DNA of 47,687 nt, from the NCBI GenBank assembly GCA_016213695.1, contig JACQZV010000048.1:1-47687 (forward strand). Direction: 5' to 3'. Each line of letters starts with the position of its first letter. Position 1 is the first letter of the stretch. Positions 25,149 through 33,984 of this stretch are shown here, piece by piece. Under the pieces are notes generated by a model. The model saw nothing but the letters and a program-made list of their open reading frames with translations. It made no database searches and was not told the DNA's origin. This DNA comes from Acidobacteriota bacterium (GTDB lineage: Bacteria > Acidobacteriota > Vicinamibacteria > Vicinamibacterales > UBA2999). A program made the position numbers and the translations under genes.

Positions 25149-26344
25149 GCCGGGAGCCCGCGCAGGTCGATCGGCATGAAACGGCCCGCTCCCTCCAGGC
25201 GCGCGCTGGTGCGCAGCGCCACCGCCAGATGATTCTGCAGGAACTCGGGGTCGGCGTAGAGCGCGGTCGTGTCGATGCCGAGCCGCGGGGCGAGCCACGT
25301 GATGCTGCCGCAGGTGCCGACGTAGCCGCGGGCGTGCGCGACGATCTCGGTCTGCACGCCCAGGTTCGTCCGCGGCTCCATTAGATCGCGCGCGCTGATG
25401 ATACGTCCCCCGCTGCCAAGGCTGTAGTCCGCATGATCGTCCACCGCGAGCCCCGTGTCGAGCAGGACGACCGGCGTCCGCTCGGCAAGCGCCTGTACCA
25501 GCGCCGTCACCTGCGCGCGCTGCGCCGGCGTCGCCGGCAGCGCCCGCGCCTCGTACAGCTTGACGGCGACGTATTCCGCCGGGAGGCGGCCCCGGTCGAT
25601 GGCCTGGGGCGGCGCGTGCAGCGTGAACCGCGTGTGCGCGTCGACAAACCCCATCGGCCGGTGTCCCGACCAGAAGAGCCGGAAGAGCCGGAAGAGCAGC
25701 GACGGATGCAGCACCCGCGCCCCGCGCAGGCCGAGCGTCCAGGTCACGCGCTCCACCAGCTCGCGGTCGAGCGGCGACGGCGCCGACTGCTTGAACTCGG
25801 CGCGCGCCGCGTTGCGCGCCGCGAATTCCTCAGGCGCCATGACGTCCCAGATCTCGGCATAACGGCCGGCGACGCCCGAGTACCAGGAGGCGACGCCGCC
25901 CCGCGAGACGGCCACGACGCGGGCGGGATCGAGCTGGTAGGCGACGCGGACCCACTGCAGGAATGGGATCCAGTAGAGCACCTCGTAGCCCACCTCCGCG
26001 AGCCACGGCCCGAGGATCACCGGGTGATCGCCGTAGACGGTTGTGCCGATCTCCCGCTCGGCGTCCCATTCGACACGGTTCCACGCCCACTGGTCGGCCA
26101 GATCGCGGCGCCGGCCCTGCAGTTCGCGCGCCGGCCGGCGCGCCGTTCTGACGGCTGTCCGGTACGCCTGGGCCCCCGCGTTGCCGGCGGCTTCCTGCAC
26201 CCGCCCGACCGCATGCAGGGCGTCCTTGACGGCTTCGGTGAGCCGCTTCCACTCGTGCCGCGCGCGGGCGTGCGCCCGGCGCCACTGCCTCGCCGACAGA
26301 TTGCGCGCAGCCGTCGTCATGTCCGGAACCATGCCGCCGCTCAT
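25145..26344 (-). CDS. B-domain protein 1 (putative GT-B-like glycosyltransferase of unnamed family)
   Basis: 399 residues from ATG within ATGA. Residues 1-105 are a basic, helix-rich head with many Arg and Ala. The B domain follows: GPWLAEVGYE (112-121), a membrane- or core-like strand YWIPFLQW, AVSRGGVASWY, LHPSLLFRLFRLFW, YVAVKLYEA, DTGLAVDDHADY and VGTCGSITWLAP. The last block, a Gly-rich turn after a strand, resembles the donor-phosphate turn of heptosyltransferase-like GT-B enzymes. That similarity is my inference, and no catalytic residue is established. It is the last B gene of the array and abuts the NeuB gene. It has Cys where most copies have Tyr before the final glycines, as does the copy at 28935. 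Confidence 0.75.
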   Translation of the reverse strand: MSGGMVPDMTTAARNLSARQWRRAHARARHEWKRLTEAVKDALHAVGRVQEAAGNAGAQAYRTAVRTARRPARELQGRRRDLADQWAWNRVEWDAEREIGTTVYGDHPVILGPWLAEVGYEVLYWIPFLQWVRVAYQLDPARVVAVSRGGVASWYSGVAGRYAEIWDVMAPEEFAARNAARAEFKQSAPSPLDRELVERVTWTLGLRGARVLHPSLLFRLFRLFWSGHRPMGFVDAHTRFTLHAPPQAIDRGRLPAEYVAVKLYEARALPATPAQRAQVTALVQALAERTPVVLLDTGLAVDDHADYSLGSGGRIISARDLMEPRTNLGVQTEIVAHARGYVGTCGSITWLAPRLGIDTTALYADPEFLQNHLAVALRTSARLEGAGRFMPIDLRGLPA

Positions 26345-28938
26345 CCCTGGACGTTGGCGGGCGCGCCGTCGGCCAGCGCCCGGTGGAGCGCACCGAGACC
26401 CCGCAGATCGACTTCGGTGAACGAGCCGCCGTGCAGCCCGGCGAACACGCGCTTGGCGACCTCGAGGTGATCGAACCTGAACCCCTCGGGGTGCGAGTAG
26501 AACGTCACCGCGCTCGTGCCGCAGAGCGGCGCCACGTACGAGAAGCCGCCGTAGGTGCCGACATAGGCCTCGGCCCCGCGGATGACCGCCGTCTGCACGG
26601 CCAGATTATTGTCCGGCCGCATCACGTGCTCGAGGGTGTGCAGCCGCCCGCGCGACTCCTTCGGGTAGTCGTCGTGGTCGTCGAACCGGATGCCGGTGTT
26701 CAGGAGCACGACGTCGCCGGCCTCCGTCAGCCGCTCGAGCGTGGCGCTCACGAAAGCGCGGTTCTCCGGCGTGTCGGGCAGCGCGCCGTTCGCATAGAAC
26801 TTGGCCACGACGTACCGCTCGGGCAACCCGCGCCGGATGGCCGCCTCGTCGGGCGCCTCGGGGAGCAGCGCGAACTCGCTGAAGATGTCCACGAGCGTGA
26901 TGGGCACCCGCTGCATCCAGAACGGCTCGAACAGCCGGTACATGACCGACGGGTGCAGCAGCTCGCACGCGAGCAGGCCGCGCTTGTCCTTGACCTTCGC
27001 GATGATCTCGCGGTCGAACGCCGACATGTCCAGGTGCTTCAGCCGCCCGCCACGGCGTGCCGCGTCCTCCGCCACCCGGACCCGGAACTCGTCGGGCGTG
27101 ACGAAGCTGAACGCATCCTCGTAGTGCGCCGCGAACGGCCGGTACCACGGCGCGCTGCCGCCGCGCGAGACGACCGTCACCCGCTGCGGGTCGATGCGGC
27201 CGTGCGCGCACGCCCAGCGGAGGAACGGTATCCAGTACATCAGCTCGAACCCGGCCTCGCTCACCCAGGGGCCGATGAGAATCGGCGCGTCGGTCGAGGC
27301 GAGCCGCTCGACGAGCGCGCGGGTCTCGCGCGCCTGCTGCGTGTCGGTGCCGGCAAACTGCCGGTCGGCGTCGCGCGCCTTGCGGACTTTGGGGGCGAGC
27401 GAGGAGACCTTGAGCCGCCTGGGAGCCGTGGGCTGCCCGCCGGACGCCGACGGCGGCGGCGCTTTCGGCACGTCGCGTTCCGCCTGAAGGTCGAGGAGCG
27501 AGGCGGCAGGCCGCCATGCGAGGCGGGCCAGGAAATCGAGGACGCCGACGCCCCGACGCCTTCGTACCGGCTTTTTCGCGGCTCGCTCCAGCGCGTCGAC
27601 AAACACGGGGGTGGCCGGCACGTCCAGACCAAGCGGCCGGATGAAGGCCTCCGTGAAGCGCAGGCTCCGGGGATCCGGCGCGTCGGGCTGCGCCAGCCGC
27701 TCCCGGAGCTGCTCGACATGCTCGTCGAAACTGCGGGCGGCGTGGAGAAGCCCCCCTTTGATGTTCAGGAGATAGTGGAAGTGAATCGTGCCTTCCTGAT
27801 TGTTCTTCGAGTACCTGGGCAACAGCACGGTGAACACGGACTTGCCGAGCACGCCGGCCTCGAGAAACGCGCTCGTGTTGAGGCCGACAACGGCCGAGGC
27901 ATAGTGCATCGATTCGAAATAGTCGGCCTTCGAATGCTCGTCTACCGGATGCGCGCCCCAGAACACGACGTCGCCGAACACCGACAGATCGACATGCTCC
28001 CACTCCGGGACCCGCGTCGGATGAGGACGGATCAGGATACCGGCGCGGTTGAGCAGTGGATCGTCGGACTCACGAATGTGGCGGATCCACTTTTCGACGA
28101 ATACCGGCTCGCTCGCCGTGCCGTAGAAGAGCGACGAACAGACGTACAGGATGTATGGGCGATCGGGTGGCAACCCGACGCGCCGGCAGAATGCCTCGCG
28201 GCTTCGTGACGGCTGCCATCCGAACCAGTGGTCGTAGGCCTGCGCGCCCGTGACGGTGATGCGCGACGCCGGCACGCCGTGCATCTCCATCGCCTCCTGT
28301 CGCTGCGCCTTGTTCCAGACGAGGACCAGATCGGGCACGGCGCGCAGGAGCGACTTGCTGGACAGATGGTCCCAGCTGCCGACGCACAGGCACGTCCGCA
28401 GTCCCATCCCGTACGCACGGGCGAACAGGTCGGCTTGCGGAGACCCGAGATCGATGAGCGGCGTGAGCAGCAGGAGATCCGGCGCCTGCTCCCGCAGGTA
28501 CGCATCGACGGCGGCGGGCGGCGGCGCCCCGCGCTCGAGCCATCGGAGCACGGCCGCGAACGCCGCGCGCACCGGCTTCCGCCTGATGAGCGGCAGTCTC
28601 GACAGCGTGACGATCGTCTCGGGGGCGCGCTCGGTCGCCCGCGTCCGCAGGTGGGGCGTGCGGTCGTACCTCGCGTCGAGGAATCGCAGGTAGTCGGTGC
28701 CAAGCCGCAGATTGCGCAGCAGCTCGCCGTCCTCACGCCGCCGATGACGGAGCGGGTACCGGCCAATCGTGACGTTCGGAAACCGCGCGGCAATCCGCTC
28801 CACCATCCCGCGGCCGCCAAGGGTTTCCTCGCGCTCGACAGCCAGATGCACGTCGTGTCCGCGCGAGGCGCACTCGACGATCACGGACTCGAAGTTCCGC
28901 AGGTACGCGAAGTGGCGGGCCAGGAACAGGATTTTCAT
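26341..28938 (-). CDS. A-B fusion protein 1 (two putative glycosyltransferase domains)
   Basis: 865 residues from ATG 28938 (MKILFLARHF), which gives an ATGA overlap; the longer open frame upstream is read-through. Residues 1-465 are the A domain, with GSWDHLSSK at 187-195, RPHP at 304-307, GLNTSAF at 352-358 and NQEGTIHFHYLL at 380-391. A basic, Pro/Ala-rich linker spans ~466-545. Residues ~550-865 are the B domain, with GPWVSEAGFE from 556, VVSRGG to 594, LHPSVMYRLF at 661-670, DDHDDY from 753 and VGTYGGFSY at 793-801. It may carry two transferase activities in one chain, like bifunctional capsule enzymes. The closest relative in the window is the fusion at 31336; both domains align nearly position for position. 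Confidence 0.75.
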   Translation of the reverse strand: MKILFLARHFAYLRNFESVIVECASRGHDVHLAVEREETLGGRGMVERIAARFPNVTIGRYPLRHRRREDGELLRNLRLGTDYLRFLDARYDRTPHLRTRATERAPETIVTLSRLPLIRRKPVRAAFAAVLRWLERGAPPPAAVDAYLREQAPDLLLLTPLIDLGSPQADLFARAYGMGLRTCLCVGSWDHLSSKSLLRAVPDLVLVWNKAQRQEAMEMHGVPASRITVTGAQAYDHWFGWQPSRSREAFCRRVGLPPDRPYILYVCSSLFYGTASEPVFVEKWIRHIRESDDPLLNRAGILIRPHPTRVPEWEHVDLSVFGDVVFWGAHPVDEHSKADYFESMHYASAVVGLNTSAFLEAGVLGKSVFTVLLPRYSKNNQEGTIHFHYLLNIKGGLLHAARSFDEHVEQLRERLAQPDAPDPRSLRFTEAFIRPLGLDVPATPVFVDALERAAKKPVRRRRGVGVLDFLARLAWRPAASLLDLQAERDVPKAPPPSASGGQPTAPRRLKVSSLAPKVRKARDADRQFAGTDTQQARETRALVERLASTDAPILIGPWVSEAGFELMYWIPFLRWACAHGRIDPQRVTVVSRGGSAPWYRPFAAHYEDAFSFVTPDEFRVRVAEDAARRGGRLKHLDMSAFDREIIAKVKDKRGLLACELLHPSVMYRLFEPFWMQRVPITLVDIFSEFALLPEAPDEAAIRRGLPERYVVAKFYANGALPDTPENRAFVSATLERLTEAGDVVLLNTGIRFDDHDDYPKESRGRLHTLEHVMRPDNNLAVQTAVIRGAEAYVGTYGGFSYVAPLCGTSAVTFYSHPEGFRFDHLEVAKRVFAGLHGGSFTEVDLRGLGALHRALADGAPANVQG

Positions 28939-30287
28939 GACGGCCGATCGGCGAGGAGCTCGGACGCGCCCGCCACGTCCAGCCCGAAGCGCGCGAATCC
29001 TCCGAGGTCGAGCGGCGAAAAACGCCCGGCGTCCAGCGTCCGGTACACCCAGCGCGCCGCGTGCAGGTGCGCGTGCAGGAATCGCGCGTCGGTCATCACC
29101 GCCTGCGTATCGACCCCCAGCATCGGCGCGAGCCACGCCACGCTCCCGCAGGTGCCGATGAAGCCGCGGGCGCCGGCGATGACCCCGGTCTGCACGCCCA
29201 GGTTGTCGGACGGCCGCAGATACTCGCGCACGCTCTGGATCCGCGGCGTCCGGACGATCCCGAAATCCCCGTGTTCGTCAACCGCCATCCCGGTGTCGAG
29301 CAGCACCACGGGGTACCGTTCGGCGACCGCGCCGACAATCCGCCGGACCATCCGCTGATGGTCCGGCGTCGGAGGCAGCGACTGCGCCCCGGAAAACTTC
29401 ACCGCCACGTACTCGGCGGGCAGATCGGGTATCCGCACTTCACGCGCGGGCATGGTCAGCCGCGCGAAGCTCGTGTGCGACTGGAGGAAACCGAGCGGCC
29501 GGTGCCCCAGCCAGAACTGCCGGAACAGGCGGTACATGAGGGAGGGGTGCATGACGCGGAGGCGCTCCACTCCGAGTTCCCGCCTCGCGGACTCGACGAG
29601 CTCCGCATCGAACGCGCTGAGATCCATCTGCTTGGCCGTTCCCGCGCTGACCAGCCGCTCCGCGGTGCGCGCGGCGAAGGCCTCCGGCGTCACCCGGTCG
29701 AAGATGTCGAGGTAGCGCGGCGTGATGTCCGCGTACCACGCCGAGACGCCCCCTCGCGACATCACGGCGAGCCGATCCGTCCTGAGCCGGTAGGTCATCT
29801 TCACCCAGCGGACAAAGGCGACCCAGTACAGCGCTTCGTAGCCGACCTCCGATGTCCACGGGCCGAAGAGAATCGGCTCGCCGCCGTCCACGAGCGACTC
29901 GATGTCGCGCTCGACCGCCCACTCCTCGCGGAGCGCGCCGTACTGCTCGCCGAGGCGCTCCACGCGCCGGCCCGCGCGGACAAACGGACGACGCAGTCCC
30001 CGGACACGGCGCCACGCCTTCCGCGTGAGGTTGACGGTCGCGGCGGCGACGTTCATGCCGTGCTCCCGCCCGACCTTGACGATACGCTGTCCGTGCTGCA
30101 CGCGCTTCGATAGATCCCGGGCGCGTTCGTGGCGCGCGCGCGACAGAGTCCGCCACAGACGCTGGCCGGCGCGCTCGCACGCGCTCCGCAGCCGCTCGCG
30201 CGCGATCTTGGCGGCACGCCGCGTCCCCTCCGCCCAGGCCCGCTTCCGCTCGCGCGCGAACTGGTCAAGGCGGGCCAGGGTCGTCAA
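28935..30287 (-). CDS. B-domain protein 2 with long basic helical head
   Basis: 450 residues from TTG 30287, fixed by a TTGA overlap. Residues 1-130 are extremely rich in Arg, Ala and Glu with heptad-like spacing, likely a long helix or coiled coil. The B domain starts with GPWTSEVGYE at 142-151 and continues with YWVAFVRW, VMSRGGVSAWY, MHPSLMYRLFRQFW, YVAVKFSGA, DTGMAVDEHGDF (Glu in place of the second Asp of DDH) and IGTCGSVAWLAP. The IGTCG form matches the copy at 25145, so these two form a subgroup distinct from the VGTYGG copies. The gene lies between the two A-B fusions. Glycosyltransferase function is inferred from fold and context only. Confidence 0.72.
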   Translation of the reverse strand: MTTLARLDQFARERKRAWAEGTRRAAKIARERLRSACERAGQRLWRTLSRARHERARDLSKRVQHGQRIVKVGREHGMNVAAATVNLTRKAWRRVRGLRRPFVRAGRRVERLGEQYGALREEWAVERDIESLVDGGEPILFGPWTSEVGYEALYWVAFVRWVKMTYRLRTDRLAVMSRGGVSAWYADITPRYLDIFDRVTPEAFAARTAERLVSAGTAKQMDLSAFDAELVESARRELGVERLRVMHPSLMYRLFRQFWLGHRPLGFLQSHTSFARLTMPAREVRIPDLPAEYVAVKFSGAQSLPPTPDHQRMVRRIVGAVAERYPVVLLDTGMAVDEHGDFGIVRTPRIQSVREYLRPSDNLGVQTGVIAGARGFIGTCGSVAWLAPMLGVDTQAVMTDARFLHAHLHAARWVYRTLDAGRFSPLDLGGFARFGLDVAGASELLADRPS

Positions 30288-31339
30288 CGGCCGACCGCCC
30301 GGGACAGCCGGAGCGCTCCGGCGGCGGTGTCGCGGACGTCCGCCAGTTGCAGGAGGTTCGGTCCAAACCGGTCGAAGGTGCGCTGCGCGAGATCCAGGTG
30401 GCGGCGGGAAAAACCCGCCGGGTTGGAATAGAAGGCGCGGGCGGGCACGCGGAGAAACGGCGCCAGGTACGAAAACCCGCCGTAGGTGCCGGCCCAGAGG
30501 CGCGCCCCCGCGATGAGCGCGGTCTGCGTCGCGAGGTTGGTGGACGGGGTGACGCTCCGGATGCCGCGCGCGCTCATCCGCTCCTCTTCCTCCCAGTCGG
30601 CGTGATCGTCCACGCGAAGGCCGGTCGCCAGCGAGATCACCGGACCCTCGTCCCCCAGCTCCCGGACCACCCGGGCCGCGAGCGCGCGGTTACCGGCGGA
30701 GGCGGGAAACGCGTCGTTAAAGTAGAACTTCACCGCCGCGTAGCCGTCTGGCGGCCGCTCGCCCGCCGGGACATCGACCGGCTCGAACGGCTCGAAGCGC
30801 GCGTGCCGCTCCACCCATTCGACGGAGCGGTGTCCCCACCAGTAGGGGTTGAACACCGCATGCATCCGCGAGGGATGCAGCACGGAGTACTGCTCCAGAC
30901 CCAGCCGCGCCGCCGTCCGCGCCACGATGTCCGTGTCGAGCGCGGTGAGCTGCGTCTGCTTCTGCTCGCCGATTTCGGCGTGCCGGACCTGGTTGCGCGC
31001 GTGGAACTCCTCCGGCGTCATCACGTCGAAAACGTCCGCGTAGCGGTCCGCCACGCGCCGGTACCACGACTGCGGGCCGCCGCGCGAGACGACGACCAGG
31101 CGCGCGCGATCCAGCGGCGCCTCCGCCACGGCCCACTGCAGGAACGGCACCCAGTACAGCAGCTCGAAGCCGACCTCGCCGAGCCACGGCCCGAGGATGA
31201 TGGGCCCGCGCGAGCGCGCCAGCCCCGCAAGCGCGCGCCCCAGGCTGGCGCTCGTGCGATCGCTGGCCAGATCGCGCAGCCGCCGCCGGAGCGCCAGCGG
31301 CACGATCGCCCGCGCCGCGCCGCGCAGGTCGAGCGTCAC
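30284..31339 (-). CDS. B-domain protein 3 (short head)
   Basis: 351 residues from GTG 31339 (GTGA overlap), the shortest B protein. Only about 45 residues precede GPWLGEVGFE (50-59). The motifs YWVPFLQW, VVSRGGPQSWY, LHPSRMHAVFNPYWW, YAAVKFYFND, RVDDHADW and AGTYGGFSYLAP all follow in the family order. The head is a simple basic helix. It is closer to the B halves of the fusions (TYGGFSYLAP) than to the helical-headed B proteins. It sits directly after the A-B fusion at 31336 in transcription order, so it may be a second copy of the B half that remained separate or was released from a fusion. Confidence 0.73.
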   Translation of the reverse strand: MTLDLRGAARAIVPLALRRRLRDLASDRTSASLGRALAGLARSRGPIILGPWLGEVGFELLYWVPFLQWAVAEAPLDRARLVVVSRGGPQSWYRRVADRYADVFDVMTPEEFHARNQVRHAEIGEQKQTQLTALDTDIVARTAARLGLEQYSVLHPSRMHAVFNPYWWGHRSVEWVERHARFEPFEPVDVPAGERPPDGYAAVKFYFNDAFPASAGNRALAARVVRELGDEGPVISLATGLRVDDHADWEEEERMSARGIRSVTPSTNLATQTALIAGARLWAGTYGGFSYLAPFLRVPARAFYSNPAGFSRRHLDLAQRTFDRFGPNLLQLADVRDTAAGALRLSRAVGR

Positions 31340-33984
31340 AGGGCGAGACTCACGTGCGTCATCTGGCGGAGCACGGCCGCATCCTTCACGTCGAGCGGAA
31401 TGAAGGATGCGCCCCCGATGCCGGCAAACACCCGGCGGGCGACATCCAGGTGGTCGAAGCGGAAGCCGGTCGGATGCGAGTAGAAGGCCACCGTGCTCGT
31501 GCCGACCAGCGGACCGAGGTACGAGAACCCGCCGTAGGTGCCCACCAGCGCGCGCGCACCGGCGATGACGCGCGTCTGCACGTCCAGGTTGGTCTCCGGC
31601 GTCATCAGGTGATCGATGGCATGCACGCGGCCGCGCGCCGACACCGGCAGGTCCGCGTGGTCGTCAAAACGCCAGGCCGTATTGAGCAGCACGACGTCGG
31701 TGGCCTGCGCCAGCTCGGCGACCACGCCGGCGACGAAGGCGCGGTTCTCCGGCGTGTCGGGGAGCGCGCCGTTGGCGTAGAACTTGACCGCCACGTACTC
31801 GCGCGGGAGCTGGCGGGCAAGTTCGCCGGGGCCGGCGGCCGGGAGCCGCTCGTAGGACGTGAATCGCTCCACGAGCGCAATCGGCGCCAGCTGCCGCCAG
31901 TAGAGGCTGAAGAGGCGGTACATCAGCGAGGGGTGCAGCAGGCGGTACTTGCCGATCCCGTGCGCCCGCGCGATCCGATCCGCCGCCTCGCGGTCGAACG
32001 GCGTCACGTCGGCATGCTTGAACCGGCCGCCCTGCGCCGCGACCCGCTCGTCATTCCGCGCGCGGAACTCGTCGGGCGGGTACAGCGCGAAGAGATCGTG
32101 ATAGTGGGCCCCGATCCGCCGGTACCAGCCGGCCACGCCGCCCCGCGAAACGACATGCAGGCGGGCGGGGTCGAGATTCCCGTAGGCGCGCGCCCAGGCC
32201 AGAAACGGAATCCAGTACAGCAGCTCGAAGCCCGCTTCGGTCAGCCAGGGCCCGACGATGATCGGATTGCTCGTCCGCCCGAGCGCGTGGATCTCCTCCC
32301 GGACGGCGATCGCCTCCGGAATGCGCGCGAGGAGCGCACCCTTGGCCGGATCGCCCGCCCGGCCGATCTTCGGCATGAGGCTCCCGCCCGGGCCGGGGAG
32401 CGGTTCCACCACGCCGAGCCGCACGAGCATCCAGCGCTTCGTCCGTGAGAGGCGCGCGCGGACGAGCGCTCTGGCGTCCTTCAGCCACTTTCCCCGGAGG
32501 CGCCTGACCAGGAACACGGCGCCCAGCCGCGCGCCCACCGTCGCGAGCCAGGGGGCCAGCGCCGCGCGCGCGAGCCACACGCCCGCGCCCGACGCGACCG
32601 CCGGTTCGGCCGGCCCGCGCGCGCCGAGCGCCTCCACCGCGGCGACAAAGCGCGGCGTCGCGGCCTCCCCGGCGCCGAACGGGCGCACGAACGTCTCGAC
32701 AAAACGCCGGCTGCGCGGGTCCGGCGCGTGCGACTCGCGCGCCGCGGCGGCCAGCTGATCGAGGTGCGCCTCGATGCTGCGCGCGACGTGCAGCAGCCCG
32801 TTCTGCTCGTCGAGCAGGTAGTGAAAGTGCAGCGTGCCTTCCTGGTTGGCCGCCGACATCTGCGGCAGCAGCACGGTGAACACCGGGCGGCCCGCAATCG
32901 CCGCTTCGATGAACGCACTCGTGTTCAGGCCGACGACCGCGTGGCTGTAATGCAGCGAATCGAAATAATCGCTCCGCGATTCCCCGTCGATCGGATGCGA
33001 CCCGTAGAACGCCACGTCCTTGAACCCCGTCAGATCGACGTGCTGCCACTCCTCCATCCGCTGGGGATGCGGGCGGACGAGGATCGGCATCTCGCGCAGG
33101 ACCGGGTCCGCCGCCGATCGGATGTGCCGGATCCACTCCTCCACGAAGCGCGGCTCGGACATCGTCCCGCGGAAGAGCGACGAGCAGACGTAGAGCAGGA
33201 AGGGCCGGTCCGCCGGCAGCCCGACACGCGCGAGAAACGCCGCGCGCGGGCGCGACGGCTGCCGATCGAACCACTGGTCGAAGCACTGCGCGCCGGTGAC
33301 GACGACCCGCTCGGGCGGGACGCCGTGCAGATCGATCGCCTCGCGCTGCTGCGTGGCGTTCCAGACCGTGACCGCGTCGGGGAGCGGCTCGCGGATGAGC
33401 GACTTGCTCGACAGATGGTCCCAGCTGCCCACGCAGAGCATGCTGCGCGCGCGCGTCGCCCGCGTGCTGATCAGGTGATCGATCTGCGGGGATCCGAGCT
33501 CGATGAGGGGCGTGATCAGGACCACATCGGCGTCCTGCTCGCGCACGAACCGGTCGAGCCACCGGCTGCGCGGCACCGCGCGATCGAGCCACCGCAGGAC
33601 GCCTCCGACGCGCCGGCGTCCCGCGTCGGAGGAAAAGCCGGGCAGTCTGAGCCAGAAGCGCACCGCCCGCGACGCGCGCTCCGCCGCGCGGCCGCGCATG
33701 TGCGGCGCGCCGGCATAACGCGCGTCGAGGAACCGGAGGTAGTCGATCGACAGCCGCAGCGCCTTCGCCAGCTCGTTCCACGGCCCATGGGCGCGGCCCG
33801 GCGTCCAGCCGTACGTGATGTTCGGGTGGGCGGCCGAGAGATCCTCGACGAGCCGCTGGCCGCCCGTCAGCTCCCACTTGTCGGCCGAAATGTGGATGTC
33901 GTGTCCCCGCCGCGCCAGCTCCACGACCACGGCGTCGAAGTAGCGCACGTACATGTAATGGCGGACGAGAAACAGGATCTTCAT
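31336..33984 (-). CDS. A-B fusion protein 2
   Basis: 882 residues from ATG 33984, ATGA overlap. The A domain has VGSWDHLSSK ending at 194, VRPHPQR near 303-309, GLNTSAFIEAA from 352 and NQEGTLHFHYLL at 380-391. A linker of ~110 residues follows, partly hydrophobic (VWLARAALAPWLATVG) and then basic. The B domain starts with GPWLTEAGFE at 578-587 and includes VVSRGGVAGWY, LHPSLMYRLFSLYW, YVAVKFYANG, WRFDDHADL and VGTYGGFSYLGP. It is the closest paralogue of the fusion at 26341; the A domains keep the same spacing across nearly 400 residues. A domain pair used as one bifunctional transferase is the simplest reading. Reaction and sugar are not known. Confidence 0.75.
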   Translation of the reverse strand: MKILFLVRHYMYVRYFDAVVVELARRGHDIHISADKWELTGGQRLVEDLSAAHPNITYGWTPGRAHGPWNELAKALRLSIDYLRFLDARYAGAPHMRGRAAERASRAVRFWLRLPGFSSDAGRRRVGGVLRWLDRAVPRSRWLDRFVREQDADVVLITPLIELGSPQIDHLISTRATRARSMLCVGSWDHLSSKSLIREPLPDAVTVWNATQQREAIDLHGVPPERVVVTGAQCFDQWFDRQPSRPRAAFLARVGLPADRPFLLYVCSSLFRGTMSEPRFVEEWIRHIRSAADPVLREMPILVRPHPQRMEEWQHVDLTGFKDVAFYGSHPIDGESRSDYFDSLHYSHAVVGLNTSAFIEAAIAGRPVFTVLLPQMSAANQEGTLHFHYLLDEQNGLLHVARSIEAHLDQLAAAARESHAPDPRSRRFVETFVRPFGAGEAATPRFVAAVEALGARGPAEPAVASGAGVWLARAALAPWLATVGARLGAVFLVRRLRGKWLKDARALVRARLSRTKRWMLVRLGVVEPLPGPGGSLMPKIGRAGDPAKGALLARIPEAIAVREEIHALGRTSNPIIVGPWLTEAGFELLYWIPFLAWARAYGNLDPARLHVVSRGGVAGWYRRIGAHYHDLFALYPPDEFRARNDERVAAQGGRFKHADVTPFDREAADRIARAHGIGKYRLLHPSLMYRLFSLYWRQLAPIALVERFTSYERLPAAGPGELARQLPREYVAVKFYANGALPDTPENRAFVAGVVAELAQATDVVLLNTAWRFDDHADLPVSARGRVHAIDHLMTPETNLDVQTRVIAGARALVGTYGGFSYLGPLVGTSTVAFYSHPTGFRFDHLDVARRVFAGIGGASFIPLDVKDAAVLRQMTHVSLAL

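Noticed and set aside
22950-25232. 760-residue open frame on the + strand
   Set aside because: Antisense of NeuC and NeuB copy 2, with no recognisable motif.
28938-29136. N-terminal extension of the fusion at 26341 (931-residue version)
   Set aside because: The extra ~65 residues are antisense-like read-through of the neighbouring B gene's frame, and MKILFLARHF at 28938 has an ATGA overlap and matches the other A starts.
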